From: Limnephilus marmoratus
Lineage: Eukaryota > Arthropoda > Insecta > Trichoptera > Limnephilidae
Assembly (NCBI GenBank): GCA_917880885.1
Contig: OU862915.1
Location: 38,324,676 to 38,388,675, forward strand
Direction of reading: 5' to 3'
Length of the DNA: 64,000 nucleotides
Under the pieces are notes generated by a model. That model was not told where the DNA came from, searched no databases, and was given only the letters and a program-made list of their open reading frames with translations. The translations under genes were made by a program, and so were the position numbers. The first letter of the stretch is position 1; each line of letters starts with the position of its first letter. Positions 53,151 through 62,829 of the stretch are shown here, piece by piece.

Positions 53151-53879
53151 CTAATGAATCACGATAATATCTGCACATATTCTTAAAACTCGTTATACGT
53201 CCACACTGCTTACGATAAAATTATTTTGAGTTCACATATGTAATGTTCACAGAGTAATAAACATTATTTGACACTTTTAAGGTCTCAAAATGTTAATTAT
53301 CCCTCTTATTTAATAAGGGATAACGAGATCGGCCAGAATGCGTCAGGCTGCTCCGAGCGCCTGACGCATTCCATGCAAGCTTTTACAAGTAACACTCGCT
53401 GACATTCTTAAAATACCCCACTCAAAAAAATTAAAGGAGTTTTTAAAAAAAGGAAATTATTGCTAAATATTAAAGCTATCTGATTCATAAGCCGGCCTAA
53501 CTGAAAAAAGAATTTCAAGCCCGTGTACCAAAAAAATAGCAAAAAATTAGGATTGCATGAGAACCGCAGCTCCTAAAAAAATTGACAAAAATATGAAAAT
53601 TATTAAAAGTCTCAATACAACCATTTTTCACCGAAATGCAGCCTGTCAAAAATCACTCCTTTATTTTTTGAGTAGTGCATTATCTGCATATATTATAGGT
53701 AAAGCCAAGCCAATATTTTTGTTCTTTTCTATCGAAACCAGATAAATTTTCGTGGACCCCCACATACAAAGTGAGGCCCCCATTTTTTTATCACGCCAAC
53801 GTAGACCCCCGTCGAGTCTCCCATGGACCCCTGGGGGTCCACCTGGAACACTTTGGGAATCACTGATTTAGATTAAACG

Positions 53880-55345
53880 TGATTAGAAATTTTAAGTTAA
53901 AAATCGCCAAATAATCAGAAACGCAGCTCTGTCACCGTCACAAACTCATAAATACATTTTGTCAATTTCCATTCCATCAAATATAGCGCAACACTTTATG
54001 TGAAATCGGCTGTTAATAGGCCCTTTGTATTTCATGGGCATCACCTACGAAACAATTTCTAGACACATTGTTTTAAGAGTTTTATTTTAAATGTACATTT
54101 TTCGTTACTGAAATTTTATAAAGATGGTTCCAGTTTCGACACTAATATTAAGTTATGAGATTTCTTTTGAAACCGGTAGCAGATAATTAATAATTAAATA
54201 ACAAATGTAAAGTGAAATTAAACTTTTCAAAACAAAATGTTAATGGTCTGTTGGTGTAAGTGCTGGCATCTGTAAATAAGGGTTTTTAAATTCATATTTC
54301 CGTTTTATGTTTTAATTCAGTTCTATTATCTTGTCGTTGAAGTAATAAACTAATTATATCCATTGTTTCAAAACACAAAAACACTGTGTCACGGATGTCC
54401 TCAGTAACAGATATCCGCTTTCAAAAAGGGTTTCATAAAGGCCTTTTGCCTCGCATCCAGAACACGCAGAACCTTTCCGGGATACAGCGGGGCCGCACTG
54501 GACGTCACATGACATTTCGGGATATTTCAAAACAATTCATTACGGGACATTCCCGAAGGCAGCCGAATGAGTTAATTAATTGAATACAGCCTCCCTGACA
54601 TATATGAAATGTACCCGGTGTTTGATCAAAGGATTAGAATCTCAGCACCCCATGGAGCTATCGTTCATCAATAAATAATTTGCTTTCCTATAGGGAAAAC
54701 CAGTATCGGAATAACTTGGAAAACTTAACTGTTTTAGTTGTTATTGTTTTAGATGGTGACTTTTTACAGGGTATTCCTTTGTAAGCTATCTTACATCTTA
54801 CCAATGATCTGGGTCACAAACGAAAATGTCGACGGTCCCGAAGAACAATGTCGAATTTGCTAAAAATTGAAAATAGTTTTGTTGCTTTAGTTTACTTTCC
54901 GTTTCATGATTTAAAAGTCTGTATTTTCTGAATTTTGAATGAAATGTAAAATATCAGAACAACACTCATTTCTTGTTCGCTAAAACAGTAAAAAGGCTGA
55001 AAAGAAAGTTTAAACAGTTCGACTGCAATTCTACAAAATCTAACATCCGACATTGTTCTTCGGAACTGTCGTTGTATTAACAATGTTCATTATTCAGTAG
55101 AAATTGTGTTTTTAAAAAATCAGATATTTTCTGTTTTGATTGTTGCAAATAGAGAAAGCTAAAAGTGATCCGTATGAATGCTGTAACTCGTAAAATTAGT
55201 TTTCCGTATTTTGGTTTTTGGGCTTTCGGAGCATTGGAATTTGTGATTTTCACAATACAAATTGCTGACCTACGGGATTTCGACGAACGCATATAACCCG
55301 AATATAGAATATGACGAAAGAAACGAAAAACTCAGTTTATTTATT
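53880..55345. other. No gene; Penelope-like end fragment near 54170-54240
   Basis: GAAACCGGTAGCAGATAATT at 54173 and the 26-base motif at 54213-54239 (also at 31417 and 32849) suggest a Penelope-like end. The frame at 54386-54583 has no motif. The remainder is AT-rich and unassigned. Confidence 0.4.
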
Positions 55346-55349
55346 TTAA

Positions 55350-55612
55350 TTTTAATTGGAGAGTAAAATCTTAAATTGTAATACATATTTAATTAATGAA
55401 GACAATATTAGCGACTCGCAATCGAAAATTGAAACAGAAAATAAAACGAATCGAACCCAAGACCAGGGTCCAATTAGCTCAATGATAGACCACCTACCCT
55501 GCAAGGCTAAGGTCTTGAGTTCGTTTCGTAGTTGAGACCGTATCTTTTTCTGATTTTTCTGTTTCAAATTTTCGATTGAGAGTCGCTAATATTGACTTCT
55601 TTAATTTAAAAA
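55350..55612. mobile_element. Head-to-head pair of tRNA-derived SINEs
   Basis: The plus-strand copy has an A box (TTAGCTCAATGATAGACC), an anticodon-like CCCTGCAAGG, a weaker B box (GAGTTCGTTTC) and the body TCGATTGAGAGTCGCTAATA. The minus-strand copy keeps a good B box (GGGTTCGATTC) and the same body down to 55350. They share one tRNA-like centre and form an inverted repeat of about 220 bp. The tRNA source may be alanine (TGC). 55620-56100 is unassigned AT-rich DNA. Confidence 0.65.
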
Positions 55613-56103
55613 AATCAGTATTCGTCTTTAAAATTCAGCGATAGTTCAATGTATTCTGAAAGCAGAGCAATATCAGCACTGCGCTTGCAAGTCGTAATAT
55701 TTAAGGGCAGCAATCTCGAACACGACGTCATCCCCTATATATCTGGTAAGTGTCTACCTGCAAACTGCAAGCTGTCCCGTATGGTTGTGTTCATACACCC
55801 GACTAGACCGTAACAGGGTGGAGAGTGCCAAATAATTAAAGTTTTATTTTTATTTCTGATTTGAGGCCAGAGACCATTAAATCTAATAGAGCCAAAAGCT
55901 TTACGAGAATGAACTCTGGCGAGCTTGTTAATATATAATGATACACCTATGTTTTAATTACGTACTAGCGCTACGTAAGTGTTTGCAGTGGATGTGAAAA
56001 AATAATCGATTATCGATTTTATTAAGCGATTTTAATTTTCCTTTAACTAGTAATCGATTTTTTTGCACTGCCGATTTTTTCATTCGCAGCCCTGCTACGC
56101 TTA

Positions 56104-56549
56104 GGCTGAATTTAGTCTCACGCTTACCGTCAGCGCTCATAGATCAGCGCGTAGTTCGTCAGCGCTGAGGCTCAGCGTGGCTCGTTTCAGTATCGTACTG
56201 ACCGCCTTACTGTGCAGACGAAGACTTAAAATGCGGAGTGTATTAGTTATTGCTGCTTTGTACAACCTATCCAAAAAAATTAAAACGATTCGCCATGACT
56301 GTACACGCTGACGACGTCCGCTCCGCTTGACACTAGAACGCTCACTGAAAGCAGAGGCGCTAGTGCATTCGTCAGCGCTAACAGCTACGCGGCGCCGACG
56401 CGCGACGCGTACGGCCGCGTAGCCATCAGCGCTGACCACCTTGCGCGCTGATAGCTATGCGTCATTTAAAAACGCTTCCTAGAAGTTCATATATCTCGAC
56501 CATCAGCGCCGACGGTGCGCGTGCGGTCAGCGTAAGACTAAATTCAGCC
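56104..56549 (+). mobile_element. GC-rich TIR element, 446 bp
   Basis: The ends GGCTGAATTTAGTCTCACGC and the complement of GCGTAAGACTAAATTCAGCC match with one change. The interior holds many TCAGCGCTGA-type and GCGCTGA steps in both directions. Flanks read TTA and TCA, which could be a decayed 3-bp duplication of the PIF/Harbinger type, but this is weak. A 100-codon minus-strand frame is probably a by-product of the GC-rich repeats. Confidence 0.6.
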
Positions 56550-56914
56550 TCAGTCATTAGTCCGGAATCCGGAGCGCGAACCTCCATGATGTTTATAAAC
56601 AAAACATGACATTAAAGCCATCTGTGCGTCTACGATGACATTTCTCTTGTGCTTTGACAGCAGTTTAGTTAATCAAACTTGTCACTAGTTGAAGTCAGAT
56701 TCAACGAGCAATTTGTAATTTGTGTTGATTTAAAATAAAAAAACCTTTTAATTTTGGTTGACTATTTTTAAACTTATAAAAATTTTATTTTTAAATTTAT
56801 ACGTTTTTCCTTAATTATAAATTTTTATTTTTAGTTTAATTTTAGCCTTTTTTTATGCAGCATTATTTTTATATTATTTTTAATGTAATATGTATAAATT
56901 TTTGTTTCATAAAA

Positions 56915-57015
56915 TGGAGGCCTCAGCACAGGTATGCTACCCATTGAGGCCTACATTGCTGAATTGTATTTAAAAATGTTAGATATTATGTCAAATAAAA
57001 AAATAAAAATAAAAA
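56915..57015 (+). mobile_element. LINE 3' end with GGCCTCA hairpin, copy 2
   Basis: AAAATGGAGGCCTCAGCACA, GGTATGCTACCC and ATTGAGGCCT form a clear hairpin (AGGCCTCA/TGAGGCCT), followed by an A/T-rich tail (AAATAAAAATAAA). 56560-56910 upstream is AT-rich and may be its 3' UTR. Confidence 0.45.
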
Positions 57016-57334
57016 TAATTTCTGTTGAATATTTTTTAATTAATAAAACTGTGATTTAAGATACTTAACGCGTTTATTTTAATTTGACAAATTTGGGGAA
57101 AAATCAATTATTATAAGAAATTTTCAAGAAAAATCGATTATTCATAAATCGATTTTTCGTGCTAAGCAAAGGAACTGATATTTAATTCGATTATTTATGT
57201 AAAAGTCACATGCACACTTTGCACTCATAATTGCCAGTGGCCCGTGCTTTTACTTAAGTATCACATTTTTTCCTATGAAAACCAGTGTAAGAATTCATAT
57301 AGCTTCTGTGAACGCACATTTTAAGTGTGCATAC

Positions 57335-57530
57335 CGCAGAAGATACCGAATGCTCCCGACAGTCTGGAGCCAGTGAAACTATGGCATCCCCAATTGGGGC
57401 ATATTTTGAGGCTGAAGGTAATTCAGAGGAGAAGTATATGTGAAAGAGAATGGTGGGAAAATACCTGGCTATTCAAATCTGGTCACCGAACAAGGCTAAA
57501 GCCATTTCAAGCAACTTTCCTATCCTGAGT
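57335..57530 (-). mobile_element. SINE-like family A, copy 6
   Basis: An antisense copy with GTCTGGAGCCAGTGAAACTA, TGGCATCCCCAATTGGGGCA, GGCTGAAGGTA, CCTGGCTATTCAAATCTGGT and AGCCATTTCAAGCAACTTTC. It ends before the head region. A family B copy follows 70 bases downstream. Confidence 0.7.
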
Positions 57531-57599
57531 TATTCTTTCAGTAGGTTAATAGTGAAATTATACACCACTCTGAAAAGGGCCGCAAATGTACTCTATAGG

Positions 57600-58020
57600 T
57601 ATATTATTTTCAATTGGGAAGGCGGATATGGGTACCGCTACTCTGGGAACCATTTATTGGATAACCAACCAACCTCTCATCCCAAGTGGTACGCTACATT
57701 TGGTGACTTAGCACGGGTGCCCTAGTTTATGGGGTGAGGTTTGTCTGGGTCTTGACGGCGGATGCTTTACTACTGTATACGGCCCGGATCGGGAGGGACG
57801 GATTGAGGGAGATCTTTTGGTCACTCCAGCCGTACTCTCTCTCTCTCTCTCCCATCCCTTTGTACCAGGGTGGGAGGATGGATTCGTACGTTCGATACTC
57901 CTGAACACATTGTCACGCAGATTCCTACTCACCCCTCACACCTTTTTGCCGGAACATTCCTCTCCTGCCTTTCCCTAAAAACCCTCCACACAGCATCCCC
58001 AAAGACGACTTTTTTAGATG
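57600..58020 (+). mobile_element. SINE-like family B, copy 8
   Basis: A sense copy: GGCGGATATGGGTACCGCTA, GGGAACCATTTATTGGATAA, GGTGACTTAGCACGGGTGCC, ATGGGGTGAGGTTTGTCTGG, CGGATCGGGAGGGACGGATT, a (CT)n run at 57835-57850, CCTACTCACCCCTCACACC and CCACACAGCATCCCCAAAGA. It stops before the usual AGGGCCTCC end. 58020-58600 has no gene. Confidence 0.75.
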
Positions 58021-58604
58021 GATAAATAACACATATTAAATTTACTTGCGCACGACTAGATTTGACCCGCATGAATTAATTGTATTTTTTGAATCCTTGC
58101 ATTGCAACATATTAATATATGATCTTTGCGTTTTACAAAAAAATACCTTCTTTTTTCATGCAAACGTTATTATAACAATAATAACATGTATTATAACATT
58201 ACATATATAATTATTGCACAACCCTACTTTAAAGTAATAACAACAACAGCGATAGCGATGTAATGTACATATATTTACGAGATAAATCTGTACAGAGCGA
58301 TACCATTATGGGCTCCCGTTGCGATGCGGTGCGGTGCAAACGCCGCCCGGACCGTCACTTACCGTTTATTATGTGTCAACTTTTATAAATATAGCCTCAT
58401 TATAGTACACTTGCTCAAAAGCTAATGTTATGAGAAAACTTTTATTCGGTCGGTTTAAGGCACCCGTTGAGGTTATTTATGATTTCAAAATAACTTTTCT
58501 TTGTGATGATTCATGACGATCTCTTTGGTAGATAGGTGATTGCATTGCTTCTAAAACTAAAGGTTGCGGGATAAGTTAATTTTTTAAAGCATACATCGTT
58601 TTTT

Positions 58605-60285
58605 TTTTTAAATTAGCTCCACACAGGAGGCCCTCTTCTTTCTTCTTTGTGTGCCGTATCAGGTCCCCCCGACGTTGGCGATCACTATTGAAAATGTCTC
58701 TCTGTCTTGCACTGCCCGGAATAGCTCCTCCACACTTCTAATGCCGGTCCACTCTCGTATATTACGCAGCCAAGACATTTGTCTCCTACCAGGCCCTCGG
58801 CGACCCTCTATCTTGCCGTTCAATATTAAATGAAGCAGGTGATACTTCTCCCCTCGAAGTATATGATCCAGACATGAAATTTTCCTGATTTTTATTAATA
58901 TAAGCAGTTCTCTATCTGCTCTATCCCGCCTGAGAACTTCTGTGTTGGTGATGTTGGTCCATGGGACCTTGAGCATTCTCCGGTGAAGCCACATTTCAAA
59001 AGCCTCTAACCTGTTCATGGTATTTACTTTCAAGGTCACAAGGTTTCACATCCATAGAGCAAGACCAACCACACATAACATTTTAGCATTCTCTGCCTTA
59101 GTTTTAGGCTGATATTGTCATTGCAGAAGAGGGATTTCATTTTAATGAACGCAGTTCTTGCTGCTTCAATTCTGCATTTAACCCCTACATCTGGGTCAAG
59201 AGTCTCCGTGAGAATACTGCCGAGGTATCTAAATCTGTCAACTTTTTCGACATTGCGACCATTTAACTGTATCACTGATTCAGAGTGATCTAGTCGTCCA
59301 AATGTCATCCATTTAGTTTTATTGACGTTGATTGTTAGACCCAGTTGCTCACCAGCATTATTAACAAGATTTAATAGGTCTTGAAGATCATCAATACAGT
59401 CAGCTAGTAATACAGTATCATCTGCGTATCTTATGTTATTAATGACAACTTCGTTGATCTTCAGACCCTTCTCAGAATTACTTAGGGCTCTTTTAAAGAC
59501 ATAGTTGGACTAGAGATTAAACAATAGTGGCGACAGGATACAGCCTTGTCGTACTCTACGCTGAATGGCAATTGCATTAGATCTCTCATTCCCATGCCTT
59601 ATTTCTGCTGTTTGGAACCAATACAGGTTTTTAATGAAATTCTGGTCTTTGGTGTCAACGTTACAATCTGCGAGTATTTTCATTAGGTCAGCATGTTTTA
59701 CCCTGTCAAATGCCTTTTCGTAGTCAATAAAACAGGCAAAGACTTCCTTTCTTTGGTCACGACACTTATGCAAAAGTACGTCGATAGACAATAATGCTTC
59801 ACGCATCCAAAACGCGTTTCTGAAGCCAAACTGAGTGACAGGAGGCCCTGAGGAGAATAATTTCTCTCAGGGCCGATGCCATCTTAGAGGATGTTTTGTG
59901 GAGGGTTTTTTTAAAGAAAGGAAGAAGAGGAAGTTCTGGAAGGAAAGAGGTATAAGGGGTGGGTAGGAATCTGGGGGTCAGTCCAGTCTGTCAAGGTATG
60001 AATCCATCCCTTCACCTGGGGTGCAATGCGATGGGTCCGAGGGCTTCTGGCTGGAGATGTCAAAACATCTCCTTGACCAGTCTCTCTCGATGCGGCTCAC
60101 CACGCGGCAGGGGGGCAGACACGTCGGCTGCCAAGACCTTGACAAACCTCACCCCATGAACCCGGGCTCCCCTGCTAAGTCACCAAACGTAGCGAACTAC
60201 CTGGGGTGACCTATGGCAGAGGTGTTGGTTATCCAATAAATGGTTCCCTGGGCGGCGGCACCCATACCCGCCTCCCAAAGTGATT
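58605..60285 (-). mobile_element. SINE-like family B, copy 9, split by a LINE
   Basis: The tail-proximal end lies at 58605-58634 (T-run, TTAGCTCCACACAGGAGGCC). After the LINE (58635-59837), the copy continues from 59838 with ACAGGAGGCCCTGAGGAGAA, GGGGTGGGTAGGAATCTGGG, CTCACCACGCGGCAGG, ACCCCATGAACCCGGGCTCC and GGCGGCGGCACCCATACCCG to 60285. Joined, the two pieces make a full-length copy of the family. Confidence 0.85.
58635..59837 (-). pseudogene. 5'-truncated LINE with 12-bp target duplication
   Basis: ACAGGAGGCCCT flanks both sides (58623-58634 and 59838-59849). On the minus strand the reading is VFACFIDYEKAFDRVKHADL, RRVRQGCILSPLLFNL, a TAG near 59510, then NNIRYADDTVLLADCIDDLQ (catalytic YADD), VDRFRYLGSILTE, LLYGCET, a frameshift near 59036, and NRLEAFEMWLHRRMLKVPW, GRRGPGRRQMSWLRNIREWT, ending IANVGGT. 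A (GAA)-rich tail precedes the duplication. One stop and one frameshift inactivate it. It is related in style to the 42503 LINE but is another family. Confidence 0.9.
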
Positions 60286-60760
60286 GTCCAGTTGATTAGC
60301 CAGATGTCTCCAAATACAAAACTTTGAGATAATGATGAAAATAACATTCGAATGGTCGTCATAAATCAAGTATTATATATACACTTATCTGTTCTTTATG
60401 TATTAAATGTGCTATTAAATAATACAGTAGGCATACGGTCCAGTATATAAGAATACCATTTCGAAATATCCTACTAGTGACCAGAACAACAACAACATTT
60501 TGTTAAATTCACTACAAGTTTTTTTCTGCATTATAATTGATTTTGTTGCTTTTTTGACTAATCTGAGATTGCGCCAGTTAAGGAATACTTTTAAACAGAT
60601 AACTGCGTACTCAACTCAAATTTAGATTTTTAGCAGATGTCTGACTAATCAACTGGACAATTGCTATAACACCTTCTTAGCTAATTATGTTTTTTGTACT
60701 CTTGTATGTTTATCGATGTCCAATATAAACTTTGCTATTGAGAAAAGATATTTCTGACTT

Positions 60761-60961
60761 TCAAAAACCCTTTTGTGATGAAAACGGATATAGCTCCCAC
60801 AACATTAGCCTCCAACTCCTACTGTCCTCAGCGGCTGACATCCAGTTTGGTGGAAGAAGCTGTGCTGCATCACATCTTACCTCGTCTTCCCACCTCAGTC
60901 TGGGTCTTCCCACTTTTCTCCTTCCAGTCATAATTCTTTTTGGGACGCGTGTGTCGGGCAA
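60761..60961 (-). pseudogene. LINE C-terminal fragment
   Basis: The minus-strand frame reads PDTRVPKRIMTGRRKVGRPR, LRWEDEVRCDAAQLLPPNWM and AEDSRSWR. The order RxPKRIxxGxxxxGRPRLRWxDxxxxDxxxLxxxNWxxxAxDRxxWR is typical of the end of non-LTR polyproteins. Only the last 60 residues remain. 60290-60760 and 60965-61200 hold no gene. Confidence 0.65.
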
Positions 60962-61202
60962 TTTGCATTATTTATTATTTGCTAAATATGAACTACTAAC
61001 TTACATTTTTGATCAAAAACCAAATATCATCAAACACAAACTATCATTAATAAACACGCTAGACAAGCATTAAAAAAAACGTAAACCCAAGCTTTGGAAA
61101 AAGACACAAGAAATACCAGACAATTAAAACATTCAACAATCTTTCAGTCAGTCGATACAAAAAACGAGGAAACAAAAAAACATTTCACCTGCAAAAAAGA
61201 GG

Positions 61203-61775
61203 TGTAGGGGCGTGTAAATAGCCCCAGACACTAAGGAAATACTACCCTATGTAAATTAATGAAAGATGAACTCTTCCCTGTGTGACACAAAACAGATCAT
61301 ACAGCAATTCCAAAATCCTCAGTGAAAACAAAACAATACTCACTCAGAGAATGCAGATCTCCACACGATGTCCAGACAAACGACACTAGTTTCTTTCAAA
61401 TATTGAATTTGCCAAGGCGGTATTGCATAATCTGATCAAAATCAAAAGAAGGAAGTTCAAACAATGAATATGAATTTTGCACATTAATCGTACGTGCCAA
61501 AACTTCACAACAATAATTCAATTATGGGTTAATTTTGATTAGGACTGACATCTCTTAGCTTTAAACAACACTCACGTCGAAAGTAATTGCCTGCCCCACA
61601 GTGGTAAGAAAATGCATGAATATATTGAATTTCAATGTCACACAGGTAAATTCAATATAATACAACCACCATAGAAGGCGCCCCCATAGTCCCATATCAT
61701 AAATTATTAATTTAAATAAGACTAATGCCCAAATTTTTTTTAATATATTTTATGGCGCGTATCCAAGAGAATTAA
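61203..61775 (+). repeat. Dispersed repeat family C, copy 2
   Basis: It aligns with 1885-2450 in the same direction (GGGGCGTGTAAATAGCCCC, AATACTCACTCAGAGAATGC, GCCAAGGCGGTATTGCATAA, TAATTGCCTG, GGTAAATTCAATATAATACA, GGCGCGTATCCAA). The copies differ by many substitutions and small deletions. No shared reading frame survives. Confidence 0.65.
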
Positions 61776-61904
61776 AGACCAAAAAAGCTCTATTATTTTA
61801 TGCATCTTATAACGAAAATAATAAAACTTATTTTTGTGGTGCCTTTATAAACATGTATTTTATTTTATTTCAATTTATCTTTTTTATTAGATTTATTAAA
61901 TTAC

Positions 61905-62010
61905 AAAATGGAGGCCTCAGCATGGTGAAGGCACTCAGTAAGCACAATTTATCAAATAATGTTTAAAATACGTAGTGTTATTGAATCAATAATAAATAAA
62001 AAAATATTAA
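61905..62010 (+). mobile_element. LINE 3' end with GGCCTCA motif, copy 3
   Basis: TTACAAAATGGAGGCCTCAG, CATGGTGAAGG and CACTCAGTAAG match the hairpin region at 56915, although the hairpin's right side is lost. AATAATAAATAAAAAAATATT ends it. Confidence 0.35.
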
Positions 62011-62044
62011 TATTGTATATCGAAGAAAGCAAACATTATACAAA

Positions 62045-62205
62045 ATGAAAAAAGTTTTTTGTTTCAAACCACTTTATTTAAATGTTTATTCGCCGTCTGT
62101 ACCGTATTGTGATTAAATTTTTATGTTTATTGTTTTGAAGAAGGTTGCGATCAATCGTAACCGGTCGACGAATATAAATTAAAATAAAAAAGAACTTGTT
62201 TCATG
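62045..62205 (+). repeat. Penelope-like inverted pair with hammerhead-like unit
   Basis: GTTTCAAACCACTTTATTTA, TTCGCCGTCTGTACCG (62060-62103) is the inverted counterpart of CCGGTCGACGAATATAAA and later sequence at 62162-62210. On the plus strand TTGAAGA (62135-62141), stem GGTTG/CAATC (62143-62147 / 62152-62156), GTAAC, CG and GUC (62157-62166) follow the hammerhead order. Two core bases differ from consensus, so it is probably inactive. Confidence 0.45.
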
Positions 62206-62629
62206 TTAAAGGTACCAATTTAGCATATTTTTCACAGCCAATATAGGTTCAGCAATGTCAAAATAAAAACTGTAAATTATTCTCTGTATGAATTCTTGGT
62301 CCAAATTGTTTTATAACTGCATTTTACATGGACACGATATGAACATCACCGCCCCGCTTCTCTACTCTGCCTGTGAATTTCATTACTAGAAATTTAATAA
62401 AAAATACCAATATTCAGATGCCCTTTTTCAACTCCGGATGATATCAGAATGTACAAAATCGTATTGCATTTTCCATATCGAATACGCGATATTATTTTTA
62501 TTCCAAAACAAATTCCTACTTTATCATTCGTTTTTCTGCGAGTGATTTTGCTTTCTACTTTGCTCGGAAAGGGAAAGTTTAACAAGTGTATTTTTAACAT
62601 TAATTAAAACTTTTTTTTATAAAATTTGA

Positions 62630-62825
62630 ATACCACTCAAGAGTCCCAACTGCTCCCACTCTTATGGAGCCAGTGAGACTATGGCATCCCCAATTGGGGT
62701 GAGCCTAAAGGTAGTGGAGAATGAAAGGATATGGGGAAGAGGATGGTGGGAAAGAACCTGGCTATTCAGATCTGAATGATTGTCTTACAGCCGGGGCAGG
62801 GCGATACTGAGAGAATCTTCCACTA
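62630..62825 (-). mobile_element. SINE-like family A, copy 7
   Basis: Antisense: T-run 62610-62617, AGAGTCCCAACTGCTCCCAC, GAGCCAGTGAGACTATGGCA, TCCCCAATTGGGG, AACCTGGCTATTCAGATCTG and GGGCGATACTGAGAGAATCT. A deletion near 62777 removes the middle part seen in copies 2-4. Confidence 0.7.
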
Positions 62826-62829
62826 TGGA

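Larger units (their letters stand above)
50625..53865 (+). mobile_element. hAT-type element, 3241 bp, with nested insertions
   Basis: Left end CAGAGGTTCCCAAACTTATT and right end complement CAGTGATTCCCAAAGTGTTC are matching hAT-type TIRs, each followed by a GTGGACCCC block. ATTTAGAT flanks both sides (50617-50624 and 53866-53873), a perfect 8-bp target duplication. The length would suit an autonomous hAT, but I see no BED finger, DDE or dimerisation block. Much of the interior is foreign: a LINE 3' end, two tandem arrays and a GC-rich frame. 50720-51585 is AT-rich and unassigned. Confidence 0.85.

Noticed and set aside
56137..56439. 100-codon frame rich in Arg and Ala
   Set aside because: It overlaps the GC-rich inverted subrepeats of the TIR element at 56104-56549 and shows no motif.
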